This document shows, piece after piece, positions 1 through 8,953 of a DNA stretch of 64,000 nucleotides. Each line of letters opens with the position of its first letter. Position 1 is the first letter of the stretch. A model generated the notes under the pieces. It was not told the origin of the DNA. It saw only the letters and a program-made list of their open reading frames with translations, and searched no databases. A program made the translations under genes and the position numbers. This DNA comes from JABSOG01 sp041583135 (GTDB lineage Bacteria; Pseudomonadota; Gammaproteobacteria; Enterobacterales; Alteromonadaceae): NCBI GenBank assembly GCA_041583135.1, contig JBFHGJ010000013.1, positions 13,495 through 77,494 on the forward strand, read 5' to 3'.

Positions 1-816
1 ACGCCGATAGATGATTACGAGGCATTTTTGACCGCAGTGGTCAATTTGATACTCACCGCAGAGAAAGCCTATCAACATCAAGCCCTTGTTGGCGTTGCGA
101 TGGCCGGTCTGATTGATGCCAATGGACGTTCATTGTGTGCCAATGTGCCTTGTGCCAATGGCAAAATGGTCACGCGTGACCTTGAGAGCCGATTGCAAAG
201 GCCCATCGCCCTCAACAACGATTGCCGCCTATTTGCGCTATCAGAGGCCGTCGGCGGCGCTGCCGATAAAGCAGAGGTGGCTTTTGGTGCCATACTGGGC
301 ACCGGCGCCGGTGGCGGCTTGGTCATCAACAAACGACTTTATCGCTCGCCACAAGGAATAGCCGGAGAATTCGGTCATTTTCAATTGCCAGCGCAGTTGG
401 CAAAACGCTATGCGCTGCCATCAAGAGTTTGCGGCTGCGGTCTGAGCAATTGCTACGAGCGTTTTATATCAGGCCCCGGCCTGTGTTTTCTAGCAGAGCA
501 CTTCAACCTCAAAGTCAGTTCTAGCAGGGATTTCTTTGCACGATATCGGCAACATGACGCCGCCGCAAAAGTGGCATTTGACTGCTATTTGGACATTCTC
601 GGGGCATGCTTTGCCAATATCATCTTAAGCTACGACCCGGAGGTTATTGTGGTCGGCGGCGGCTTATCACAGGCTGCGGAGATCTGCGATAAGCTCACTG
701 ACGCGATAAAGCCCCATCTATTTGCTCAGTTTCAAGTGCCGGCCATCAAACGCGCGCACTTTGGAGATTCAAGCGGTGTGCGCGGCGCCGCCATTTTAGC
801 GAGTCAACTGCCATGA
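1..816 (+). CDS. nagK: N-acetylglucosamine kinase (ROK family), 5' end cut by the window
   Basis: The frame is open from base 1, so the start codon and the N-terminal nucleotide-binding DxGxT motif lie outside the window; the TTG at 28 is internal. ROK kinases of this type phosphorylate GlcNAc to GlcNAc-6-phosphate in the cytoplasm with ATP. The readable part shows the glycine-rich loop LGTGAGGGLV (about 296-325), the zinc-binding cluster CGCGLSNC (about 430-455) followed by ERFISGPG, and the C-terminal VIVVGGGLSQ motif. The stop overlaps the nagA start, which supports GlcNAc over glucose or mannose as substrate because the next enzyme uses GlcNAc-6-phosphate. Confidence 0.88.
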   Translation, partial: TPIDDYEAFLTAVVNLILTAEKAYQHQALVGVAMAGLIDANGRSLCANVPCANGKMVTRDLESRLQRPIALNNDCRLFALSEAVGGAADKAEVAFGAILGTGAGGGLVINKRLYRSPQGIAGEFGHFQLPAQLAKRYALPSRVCGCGLSNCYERFISGPGLCFLAEHFNLKVSSSRDFFARYRQHDAAAKVAFDCYLDILGACFANIILSYDPEVIVVGGGLSQAAEICDKLTDAIKPHLFAQFQVPAIKRAHFGDSSGVRGAAILASQLP

Positions 817-2033
817 ATACAAAGCGCTATAGTCTCAAAGCCAAAACCTTAATATCGCAAACGGCGACCCTAACCGACCACTGGGTCGGTGTTTGCGACG
901 GCCAGATCTGTGAGTTAACTGATGAGGAGCCTGCAAACGAACATTTTGATTTGGGCGATGTCACCTTAATACCTGGGCTTATCGATTTGCATATACATGG
1001 CCGCGAAGGCCGCGATGTGATGGACGCCAAACTCTCTAGTATCGCTCACATATCGACGGCGTTGGCTAAACACGGTGTCACCGGCTTTCTCGCCACCACC
1101 GTCACCAGTTCTTGGCGTGAAACCATAGCCGCAATGGATACCCTAGGCCGCGCAGCCAAACAAGTCATGCCCGGCGCGCAAGTGCTCGGCGGTTATAGCG
1201 AAGGGTTATTCTTTAACCCCAGTCAAAAAGGCGCCCATAACGACAAATACTTTTTACCGCTGAGCAAAGCCCGCATTGATGAGCTACATGCCGCTGCACA
1301 CCATCAACTCAAAGTCATCGCGCTTGCCCCAGAGCTTGATAACGCCCTTGAAATGATACAATACATCACCGGCCTTGGTATCAAAGTCAACTTAGGCCAT
1401 ACCGACGCGAGCTTTGATCGCACCAACGAGGCCTTGCGGGCAGGTGCCTGTGGCGGCGTACATGTATTTAACGGTATGCGAGGCATACACCATCGTGAAC
1501 CCGGTTGCACAGGCGCGGTCCTGTTAGATAAAAACGCCCATGTCGAGGTCATCGCGGACGGTGTACACCTTCACCCAGCCATATTAACACTTGTCACCAA
1601 ACTCAAAACCAACAACAAGATCAGTCTGATCAGCGACTGCATCAGCGCTGGCGGTATGCCCGACGGCCGCTACCGTTTAGGCAAAATTGATGTCGAAGTG
1701 GTACAGGGCATCGCGAAAACGGACGGCGGTTCCCTTGGCGGCAGTACACTGGCGCTCAATCAGGCCATTGTCAACATGTGCGATAAAGCGCAAATAAGCC
1801 TGTTTGATGCGGTGCAAATGGCCAGCCTCACACCGGCACAATTTTTAGGGCTGGACGACAAAATCGGCTCCATCACCGTCAATAAGCAGGCAGATTTGGC
1901 GGTACTGGGTAACGACGGCGAAGTGTATGCCACCTTGTTTCAAGGCCGACTGATTTACTGCAACGACAACTATGATAAAGCCCAAGCGCTTAAGCAATTT
2001 ATTCACAATGCCACCAAAAGGAAGACCCAATAA
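813..2033 (+). CDS. nagA: N-acetylglucosamine-6-phosphate deacetylase
   Basis: A 406-residue metal-dependent amidohydrolase converting GlcNAc-6-P to glucosamine-6-P and acetate, the second step of GlcNAc catabolism. Family motifs are in order: GLIDLHIHG (metal-binding HxH), the NLGHTDAS segment, HVFNGMRGIHHREPG, DGVHLHP, and LISDCISAGG with the catalytic aspartate. The ATG overlaps the TGA of the kinase by four bases and the stop overlaps the next ATG by one base, so the three genes are translationally coupled. The length fits NagA, usually about 380-400 residues. No nagB deaminase is visible in the window, so it must be elsewhere if the pathway is complete. Confidence 0.93.
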   Translation: MNTKRYSLKAKTLISQTATLTDHWVGVCDGQICELTDEEPANEHFDLGDVTLIPGLIDLHIHGREGRDVMDAKLSSIAHISTALAKHGVTGFLATTVTSSWRETIAAMDTLGRAAKQVMPGAQVLGGYSEGLFFNPSQKGAHNDKYFLPLSKARIDELHAAAHHQLKVIALAPELDNALEMIQYITGLGIKVNLGHTDASFDRTNEALRAGACGGVHVFNGMRGIHHREPGCTGAVLLDKNAHVEVIADGVHLHPAILTLVTKLKTNNKISLISDCISAGGMPDGRYRLGKIDVEVVQGIAKTDGGSLGGSTLALNQAIVNMCDKAQISLFDAVQMASLTPAQFLGLDDKIGSITVNKQADLAVLGNDGEVYATLFQGRLIYCNDNYDKAQALKQFIHNATKRKTQ

Positions 2034-5000
2034 TGAAATCCCTCCTCGCCCTTTGCGTCAGTATCGCCTTGTGTGGCTCAGTCGCTGCCAAGCCACTGGC
2101 AGACTTAAAAGAAATAACAAATAAAAACAACCAAATAGAGATAAAAACCGACGCAGGCGAGCGACTTCAGTTAACTCTGATAAACAGTAACACGTTACGA
2201 GTTTGGGCCAGTGCCGACCAGACACTTGTCCCAGCTGACAACAAAAAAGCCGCAATCGTGACCGCGCCCACTCAAGACCAAGTTACCTATACCTTGCTCG
2301 ACAAAGGCGATTATCGCTTGCTGACAACCTCGGCATTTGCGCTGCGTATCTATTCTAAACCGTTACGATTTGAAGCTTACCATCGCGATAATCTCACCCC
2401 CTATTTCAAAGAGCTCAAACCGGTAGATTTGGGCCATGCACAAACAAGTCAAACCCTTAGCGCCGATCCCGATGAGTTCTTCTACGGCGGTGGTCAACAA
2501 AATGGTCAGTTTGAATTTAACGGGAAAACCTTAGAAGTATCCTATTCAGGGGGTTGGGAAGAGGGCGACCGACCTTCTCCGGCACCGTTTTACATGTCCA
2601 GCAAGGGTTATGGTGTGCTGCGCAATACTTGGTCTGACGGTCAATATGACTTTCGCTCCGATGGCTATTTAAGCACAACCCACCAAGAAGCCCGTTTTGA
2701 CGCCTACTATTTCTTCGGCGACTCGATAAAGCCAGTGCTTGCCCAATACACACAGTTGACCGGCCGTGCACCATTGCTTCCCCGCTGGGCGTTTGAATAC
2801 GGCGATGCCGACTGCTACAACGACGGTGATAACGTCAAAAAGCCCGGCACTGTCCCTGAGCACTGGAGCGACGGCCCTACCGGCACCACCATTGATGTGT
2901 TAGAAACCATTGCGGCGAAGTATCGCCAACACGATATGCCCGGCGGCTGGATATTGCCCAATGACGGATATGGTTGTGGCTATACCGACCTGCCTAACGT
3001 CGTCGCAGGATTACAGCAATACGGTTTTAAAACCGGCCTTTGGACAGAGGACGGCGTTGATAAAATCGCCTGGGAAGTTGGCACTGCGGGCACCAGAGCG
3101 CAAAAACTCGATGTCGCATGGACGGGCAAAGGCTATCAATTCGCGCTCGATGCCAACCACGACGCAGCCCAAGGCATATTGGACAATTCTGATTCTCGGC
3201 CATTTCTTTGGACAGTCATGGGCTGGGCAGGTATTCAGCGCTACGCAGTAACTTGGACCGGCGATCAATCCGGCAGTTGGGACTATATTCGGTGGCATAT
3301 TCCAACCCTGATAGGTTCTGGTCTATCGGGTCAGGTTTATGCCACAGGTGATGTCGATGGTATCTTTGGCGGCAGCCCCGAAACCTATACTCGCGATCTG
3401 CAATGGAAATCATTTACCCCCGTGCTGATGGGGATGTCGGGCTGGTCGAAAACAGCCCGTAAACATCCATGGTGGTTTGATGAGCCTTATCGCTCCATCA
3501 ATCGCCGATATCTAAAACTCAAAATGCGCTTGATGCCCTATATGTATACCCTTGCCCATCAGGCAGAAACCAGTGGCGCGCCAATCATTCGAGGGTTGAT
3601 GTGGGACCACCCAAGCGACCCTCACAGCGGCGGTGAAGACTACAAAAATCAGTTCTTTTTAGGCCAATCGATACTGATAGCGCCGGTTTACCAAAGCCAA
3701 GCATCATCAAAAGGCTGGCGCGAGAATATCTATCTGCCTCAAGGCATTTGGTTTGACTATTTTGATGGCACGGTCATCAATACCCTTGATGGCGGTACTA
3801 CGGTCAATCGCCCAGTCACGCTTGAGCAATTGCCGGTATTGATTAAGGCCGGCGCCATCATCCCCATGTATCCTGAAGCCCTGTATGACGGTCAGGTAGC
3901 AAAAGATGTGGTTACCTTCGATATCTACCCCCACCTCGACAACGAGTTTGAGTTATACGAAGACGATGGCAACACTCGCCAGTACCGCCAAGGCGCCTAT
4001 TCGAGCCAAAACATTCAGGTCAGCGCTCCCGCTTTTGGCCAACGCGGTGATATCACTGTAAAGCTCGGCGCGGTCGTTGGACACTACCAAGGTCAACTCA
4101 ACCAAAGAGCCTATGAGCTGTTGTTACGCACCCATGTTAAACCCAGCCTTGTCGTCATCGATGGTAAAACCTCAAACGACTGGCACTATGACCTCGCAAA
4201 CAACCAAGGTACGTTAACCATTACAATTGATAAGGCGGCAATTACACGCCCACATGAAGTAAAAGTCACCCTCCCTACAGCGGCAACGCCAACTAAGCCT
4301 TATCCGCCCATGCCCGATTATGGCAGTGCCATGAGCATGTCGGCGCTAAAACTCATTAGTCGGCCGCTGGAAGAATCCGGCTACCCATTTGAAAAGGCTA
4401 TCGACGATGACCCCTCCACCTGGTTTAGGACTTCAAGAGATCAATCCTTGTATGTCGGCGCCCATGAATTTGTGCTTTACCTAGGTGAGCGTACCGAGAT
4501 CACCGGGTTTGATATACAAGGCCGCACCGACAAATGGTGGCAATACGGCCAAGTCAAAGACTTTGAGATCTACATGAGCGATGTCAACGGCGATTGGGGT
4601 GAGCCGGCCTACATAGGTCGTCTGTCACACTCTAAAGACAAGCAAGCGGTGCGTTTCGACCCCATTGTCGGCCGTATGCTGCGCTTTAGAGCGCTAAGCC
4701 TGCACGACCCTGAAGGCAAAGACACGGCGCAGCCAAACCCCCAGACGCAAAACGGTCCCTACAATGCCATGGAACCGAAAAAGTTTGGCTCTTGGAGTGT
4801 CAGCGAGTTTAAGCTCCATCAATATCAACCGCCCAAACACAAACCCAGCAAGCGATATTTGTCTGCGTTAGACGCTGTCGAGTCTAAAGGTAAAGTCAGT
4901 AAAAACAGCAGTGTGAGTCTAACCCCAATGGTCATGAATGGCCTTAGCTTTAACAAGGGTTTGGGCGTATACGGTGCGACGACAGTCAACTACTCACTTA

Positions 5001-5281
5001 ACGGTAACTGGCAATTGTTCCGTGCCGATGTCGGAATCGACGATAGTTGTCAAAATCCTGATGGTATGCGCTTTCAGGTGTGGGGCGATGAGCGGATGTT
5101 GTTTGACAGCGGTAACATCGTCAAACCTGCGGTAGTCAAACCAGAGTTGGATATCCGTGGCATCAAGCGACTTAGCCTTCGCAGCGTCGATGGTGACGTC
5201 GCAGGATGCGGCAATTGGGCCAACGCGATGATAATCGGTTATCCAGATAACACCACTACCCAAGGGAGCCGTCATGAATAA
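2033..5281 (+). CDS. secreted GH31 glycosidase with F5/8-type and NPCBM carbohydrate-binding modules
   Basis: 1082 residues. A signal peptide covers about residues 1-19 (hydrophobic core ending SVAAK). Then come a GH31 N-terminal beta-sandwich (about 30-235), the TIM barrel (about 245-600), C-terminal beta domains (to about 765), an F5/8 type C/CBM32-like module (about 775-910, with AIDDDPSTWF) and an NPCBM/CBM51-like module (about 940-1075). Likely catalytic residues are Asp360 in KLDVAW and Asp411 in VTWTGD. The classical alpha-glucosidase WxDMNE signature is absent, so simple maltase activity is unlikely. Coupling to nagK and nagA and the module set recall GH31 alpha-N-acetylgalactosaminidases of gut bacteria. 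I infer an alpha-HexNAc-releasing exoglycosidase; the exact sugar is not settled. Confidence 0.82.
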   Translation: MKSLLALCVSIALCGSVAAKPLADLKEITNKNNQIEIKTDAGERLQLTLINSNTLRVWASADQTLVPADNKKAAIVTAPTQDQVTYTLLDKGDYRLLTTSAFALRIYSKPLRFEAYHRDNLTPYFKELKPVDLGHAQTSQTLSADPDEFFYGGGQQNGQFEFNGKTLEVSYSGGWEEGDRPSPAPFYMSSKGYGVLRNTWSDGQYDFRSDGYLSTTHQEARFDAYYFFGDSIKPVLAQYTQLTGRAPLLPRWAFEYGDADCYNDGDNVKKPGTVPEHWSDGPTGTTIDVLETIAAKYRQHDMPGGWILPNDGYGCGYTDLPNVVAGLQQYGFKTGLWTEDGVDKIAWEVGTAGTRAQKLDVAWTGKGYQFALDANHDAAQGILDNSDSRPFLWTVMGWAGIQRYAVTWTGDQSGSWDYIRWHIPTLIGSGLSGQVYATGDVDGIFGGSPETYTRDLQWKSFTPVLMGMSGWSKTARKHPWWFDEPYRSINRRYLKLKMRLMPYMYTLAHQAETSGAPIIRGLMWDHPSDPHSGGEDYKNQFFLGQSILIAPVYQSQASSKGWRENIYLPQGIWFDYFDGTVINTLDGGTTVNRPVTLEQLPVLIKAGAIIPMYPEALYDGQVAKDVVTFDIYPHLDNEFELYEDDGNTRQYRQGAYSSQNIQVSAPAFGQRGDITVKLGAVVGHYQGQLNQRAYELLLRTHVKPSLVVIDGKTSNDWHYDLANNQGTLTITIDKAAITRPHEVKVTLPTAATPTKPYPPMPDYGSAMSMSALKLISRPLEESGYPFEKAIDDDPSTWFRTSRDQSLYVGAHEFVLYLGERTEITGFDIQGRTDKWWQYGQVKDFEIYMSDVNGDWGEPAYIGRLSHSKDKQAVRFDPIVGRMLRFRALSLHDPEGKDTAQPNPQTQNGPYNAMEPKKFGSWSVSEFKLHQYQPPKHKPSKRYLSALDAVESKGKVSKNSSVSLTPMVMNGLSFNKGLGVYGATTVNYSLNGNWQLFRADVGIDDSCQNPDGMRFQVWGDERMLFDSGNIVKPAVVKPELDIRGIKRLSLRSVDGDVAGCGNWANAMIIGYPDNTTTQGSRHE

Positions 5282-5448
5282 TGCCGTCTCATCTTAAGGG
5301 GTTGGTCGTGTAAGGTGTTGCCACTGCGCGGTGCTTACTTGCCGGTATGTATCCGGCCCGTAATCAAGCGCCTAAGCATCACCTGATCAACGTTGTCGAT
5401 GAAAAAGACTGCCAAATCAAACTTGCCGACACCCTCAGTAAAGTTTAA
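5275..5448 (+). pseudogene. possible remnant of a deleted gene after the GH31 gene
   Basis: An ATG at 5275, preceded by GGGAG, opens a frame that ends after seven codons (MNNAVSS). In another frame, about 45 coding-like codons run from 5314 to a TAA at 5446-5448 (reading ...GMYPARNQAPKHHLIN...DTLSKV). A plausible gene start and a plausible gene tail with nothing between suggest an internal deletion. I do not recognise the parental family, and both pieces could be chance. Confidence 0.25.
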
Positions 5449-5463
5449 AGACTTCCAAAATAA

Positions 5464-5620
5464 CGCCTTTGTGATAAACTGCTGCGCGTCGCCCTACGGG
5501 GAAATTTGACGCGGTCCGACAAGGTAGTCTCAAAGGCGAAGTATCTCGCCTAAGATGTTTAAACTAATGGCCTTATTTGTTTACGGCGTAACAAATGTTA
5601 TACGCCGCTTTGGGGCCATT
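5464..5620 (+). promoter_or_regulatory. structured leader upstream of the TonB receptor, with mutually exclusive hairpins
   Basis: CGCCTTTG at 5464-5471 pairs perfectly with CAAAGGCG at 5531-5538. It encloses CGCGTC (5485-5490) with GACGCG (5508-5513), which itself encloses CCC/GGG around TAC. The 3' strand of the outer helix shares bases with an alternative hairpin, GGCGA (5535-5539) with TCGCC (5546-5550), so the two cannot coexist. A third structure, AATGGCC (5566-5572) with GGCCATT (5614-5620) around GGCGTA/TACGCC, lies just before the receptor start and is followed by a T-rich stretch. It matches no riboswitch class I know. A cis-regulatory RNA is an inference from the pairing. This fills most of the 369-base gap. 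Confidence 0.5.
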
Positions 5621-5650
5621 TTATTTAACCAGAGTTAATGGATATCATAC

Positions 5651-8278
5651 ATGTATAACAATAAATTCAAACTTGCGTTAGTGGCCAGCGCAGTCAGCTT
5701 TGCCATCAGCGCCCCTACTGCTTTTGCGCAAGACGCACAATCACTGGACAAATCCATCGAGAAAATTGAAGTCACCGGTTCTCATATCCGTCGTACTGAT
5801 ATGGAAGGTCCGTCACCGGTTGCCTCCATCTCAGCTGATGACATTGAAAAAACCGGTGTAACCGACCTCATCGGACTATTTACTAAGCTGCCAATCTCAG
5901 GTCAAGGCACCTTCTCGACTCAAGGCAATAATTCTGACGATACCGCCAACGGTGGTTCCAGTATTTCATTGCGTGGCTTGGGCGCCGATTCGACCCTGAT
6001 CTTGATCAATGGTCGTCGCGTAGCCGTATCGCCATTTGCCCGTCAAATCGACACGGCGTTTGTTGACATCAACAACATTCCAATTGCCGCCATCAAACGC
6101 ATCGACATTTTAAAAGACGGTGCGTCTGCGACCTACGGTGCCGATGCCATTGCCGGTGTTATCAACATCATCTTAAAAGATGACTATGAAGGCTTCGAAA
6201 TTACCGCCAAAGCCAGCGATACCTCAGAAGGCGGCGGTAAAGAGCAAAACCTCAGCATTCTTTGGGGTAACAGCTCGAAAAACGCATCACATACCTTTAT
6301 CGTCGATTACTTCGACCGCGAAGAAACCCTTTACGGTGACCGTCATTACACTGCCACTGCCAATCAAGCAGCGCGCACCGGTTTACCTGATGCCGGAGAT
6401 TTCCGCAGTTCTTCAGGTATTCCAGGCACCATCGCATTGGCGTCTAATCCTGGTAACCGCATCATCGATACCTTCGGTAACGACCAATGTGCACCAGAGG
6501 ATATTGATCTTGCCAACAACCTGTGCCGCTATGACTATGCACCATACATGACTTTGGTGCCGGCAACCGAGCGCGTCAGCGTCAACTACATGGGCAAATA
6601 TGAACTGAGCGATTCTACCCGCATGTTCACCGAATTCTCGGCCCAAAACAGCAAAACTCTGATCCAAGGCGCCGCCAGCCCAAGCTTTAATGAGCTGTTT
6701 ATGTCAGGCGACAACCCAAATCATCCGTTTGCCAACGATCCAACCCATGAGTTTTATGGTCAAGACCTCACCATGCGTCGTCGTACTGTTGATATCGGCA
6801 ACCGTAAAAAATCAGTCAATACCGACTACTATCGCATGATCTTTGGCGCCGAAGGTGAAATCGGTCAATGGGAATGGGAAGCGGCTTACAGCTTCATCAA
6901 AAGCAACTCGGTTGAGCGCGGCATTGACGGATTCCCTAACATCGTGCGTGTCCAAGAAGCCATCGACTCCGGTCTTTGGAACCCGTTTGAACCTTCTTCA
7001 AACAGCCAAGAAGCCCTTGATTACATTGAAACTCAAACCACCCGTGTCGGTAAATCTACCAACAAGTCGTTCGATTTGACCTTCTCTGGTCCTATTGCCG
7101 ACCTACCTGCCGGTGAGATGATGTTGGCTTTCGGTGCTGAGCACCGCAAAGAAGCCATTTCTGACAACCCTGACAACCAATACATTCGTGGTGAGATCTT
7201 TGGCACCGAAGCAACCGCTGCTGCCGGTGGACGCGACAACACCGCCATCTTCGCCGAATTGGCAGTACCAGCACTCGATACCCTTGAGTTGCAATTTGCC
7301 TTGCGTCATGAAGACTACTCAGACTTTGGCACCACCACCGACCCTAAGGTGGCGTTCATCTGGAGTCCGTCTGAGAGTGTTTCTGTCCGTGGTTCATACG
7401 GCACCGCATTCCGCGCACCGTCGTTGCATCAAATCGGCTTAGGTGATACCCAAGAGTCACCTAACCTCATCGATAAGGCCCGTTGTGAAGCCGTCGGTAA
7501 CGTGAACCGTGCCTGTGAACTGCAAGAGTACACCGCCATTATCACCGGTAACCCGGATTTGAACCCTGAAACCTCAACCAGCTTCAACTTAGGGTTGATT
7601 TATCAGATCACCGACGATTTGGACTTCTCTGTCGATTACTATGACTATGACATCGAAGATGTCATCTTAAAAGACACCCAAGACAAGTTCGACAAGCAAG
7701 GCACCAACTCTGACGTTGTTGTACGTTTGCCATCTGATGATCCGAACGATCCAGGTGAGGTTGTCCTTATCCGCGACCGTTATGAAAACTTAGGCAACAT
7801 CACCACCACAGGTTTGGACTTCGACTTAGGTTATCGTCTTGAAACCACCATGGGCGCGTTTGATTTCAACTACGTCTTAAACTACGTTATCGACTACGAA
7901 GATTACCGTCCTACCGTTGGCGTTTATGCCACCGAGGGTGACTTCACCCATCCTGAGTATCGCTGGACCTTCTCTGGTACTTGGAGCAAAGATGATTGGG
8001 CTGCCAACTTCGCCGTCAACTACATTGGTGAATTTGAACAAGACCCTGCCATTCGCGAACGCGCTGACGGCACTTTCTTGCCAAATGTCGATGCGATGAC
8101 CACAGTCGATACCTCTGTCAGCTACTTGGGTTTCGACAAAATCAGCTTGACCCTAGGCGCCACCAACTTGTTCGACGAAGAACCGCCATTTAGCTACCAT
8201 GATTTTATGGGTTATGTAAATGACGTTCATTCCGCGCAAGGTCGTTTCGTTTACTTAAAAGCCACCTACTCGTTCTAA
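5651..8278 (+). CDS. TonB-dependent outer-membrane receptor
   Basis: 875 residues. The signal peptide ends AFAQ (about residue 27), followed by a TonB-box-like IEKIEVTGSHIRR stretch, a plug domain (about 45-175, with SISLRGLG and GASATYGADAIAGVINIILK), and a beta-barrel ending in the typical outer-membrane C-terminus YLKATYSF. A CAPEDIDLANNLC segment may hold a surface-loop disulfide. The length and plug match the large carbohydrate and peptide receptors of Alteromonadales rather than compact siderophore receptors. Its position after the nag/GH31 genes suggests import of a HexNAc-containing oligosaccharide; this is inference from context. The Shine-Dalgarno sequence is weak and the leader is structured, so expression is probably controlled post-initiation. 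Confidence 0.88.
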   Translation: MYNNKFKLALVASAVSFAISAPTAFAQDAQSLDKSIEKIEVTGSHIRRTDMEGPSPVASISADDIEKTGVTDLIGLFTKLPISGQGTFSTQGNNSDDTANGGSSISLRGLGADSTLILINGRRVAVSPFARQIDTAFVDINNIPIAAIKRIDILKDGASATYGADAIAGVINIILKDDYEGFEITAKASDTSEGGGKEQNLSILWGNSSKNASHTFIVDYFDREETLYGDRHYTATANQAARTGLPDAGDFRSSSGIPGTIALASNPGNRIIDTFGNDQCAPEDIDLANNLCRYDYAPYMTLVPATERVSVNYMGKYELSDSTRMFTEFSAQNSKTLIQGAASPSFNELFMSGDNPNHPFANDPTHEFYGQDLTMRRRTVDIGNRKKSVNTDYYRMIFGAEGEIGQWEWEAAYSFIKSNSVERGIDGFPNIVRVQEAIDSGLWNPFEPSSNSQEALDYIETQTTRVGKSTNKSFDLTFSGPIADLPAGEMMLAFGAEHRKEAISDNPDNQYIRGEIFGTEATAAAGGRDNTAIFAELAVPALDTLELQFALRHEDYSDFGTTTDPKVAFIWSPSESVSVRGSYGTAFRAPSLHQIGLGDTQESPNLIDKARCEAVGNVNRACELQEYTAIITGNPDLNPETSTSFNLGLIYQITDDLDFSVDYYDYDIEDVILKDTQDKFDKQGTNSDVVVRLPSDDPNDPGEVVLIRDRYENLGNITTTGLDFDLGYRLETTMGAFDFNYVLNYVIDYEDYRPTVGVYATEGDFTHPEYRWTFSGTWSKDDWAANFAVNYIGEFEQDPAIRERADGTFLPNVDAMTTVDTSVSYLGFDKISLTLGATNLFDEEPPFSYHDFMGYVNDVHSAQGRFVYLKATYSF

Positions 8279-8300
8279 TTTGATGGCTTAAGATCACTGA

Positions 8301-8335
8301 AAAAGACCCGCAGGCGAAACCTGCGGGTCTTTTAT
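8301..8335 (+). terminator. rho-independent terminator of the TonB receptor gene
   Basis: AAAAGACCCGCAGG, a CGAAA loop and CCTGCGGGTCTTTT form a strong GC stem with a T run, starting 22 bases after the receptor stop. The A-tract before and T-tract after would allow it to work in both directions. Confidence 0.92.
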
Positions 8336-8461
8336 TTAAAATCAACTAAACGGACACTTAAACGCACCGGGCAATCGTTTTTGCCGGACAAAACTTTCAT
8401 TTTCCATTCATACATCTGTGTTAAGATGACCCCGCTTTGGCCTGACAACTGCCAACAAACC

Positions 8462-8478
8462 TGTATCATTTTGATACA
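8462..8478. promoter_or_regulatory. operator-like perfect inverted repeat
   Basis: TGTATCA, three bases, TGATACA: a perfect 7-bp palindrome typical of a dimeric regulator site, about 120 bases before the small membrane gene at 8598. The rest of the 8336-8597 interval shows no other feature I can support. No second copy was noticed in the window, so the regulator is unknown. Confidence 0.4.
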
Positions 8479-8597
8479 TTTGGCGCGCATTTATTAACCT
8501 TTTATTGCTTGTCAGTGCTATAGCTGTACCCTAGAATGACCAGCAGCGATCAAACCATCGACAATAGATGGACAAATAATAACAAGAGGCCAATTTG

Positions 8598-8855
8598 ATG
8601 AGCGTAACCGCCAACACCAAAGTCGTCACCCACTTGCTGTGGTTTTGTGCGACAGTTATCGTAGTTTTCGGCATTTTAGCCCTTTACTACCCCCATATTT
8701 TGCAAAATACCATGCCGAGCAGATTGTTTGACCTGCTGCAATACAACTATTGGCTATCTCCGCTAATATTTGCCAGTGGCATTGCCTTAACGGTATTGGC
8801 GTTTGGCGTCAACCTTCTTGCTACAAGCCGCTCCCCAATAGAGTTTGCCAAATAA
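8598..8855 (+). CDS. small two-helix membrane protein of unknown function
   Basis: About 85 residues starting at the ATG at 8598, with AAGAGG nine bases upstream; the TTG directly before it is less likely. Two hydrophobic helices are visible (about residues 10-32 and 50-73), separated by a polar loop containing QNTMPSRLFDLLQYNYW. The cytoplasmic tail ends SPIEFAK. It sits alone between two terminators and is probably monocistronic. I do not recognise the family. Confidence 0.6.
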   Translation: MSVTANTKVVTHLLWFCATVIVVFGILALYYPHILQNTMPSRLFDLLQYNYWLSPLIFASGIALTVLAFGVNLLATSRSPIEFAK

Positions 8856-8867
8856 CCCGCAAACAGT

Positions 8868-8902
8868 GAAAGCCTGTTGTCGATTGTACAGGCTTTCGTT
8901 TT
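8868..8902 (+). terminator. rho-independent terminator after the small membrane gene
   Basis: GAAAGCCTGT (8868-8877) pairs with ACAGGCTTTC (8888-8897), followed by GTTTTA. It starts 12 bases after the stop codon. Confidence 0.85.
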
Positions 8903-8953
8903 ATGTGCTATGGTTGTTGTAGCAAGCAGGTAATAAATCAATCTTGGGGTGAA

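Noticed and set aside
8903..8953. Upstream start for the solute-binding protein
   Set aside because: The extra residues (CYGCCSKQ...) do not fit a signal peptide, and they begin immediately after a terminator; the ATG at 8954 has a strong ribosome site.
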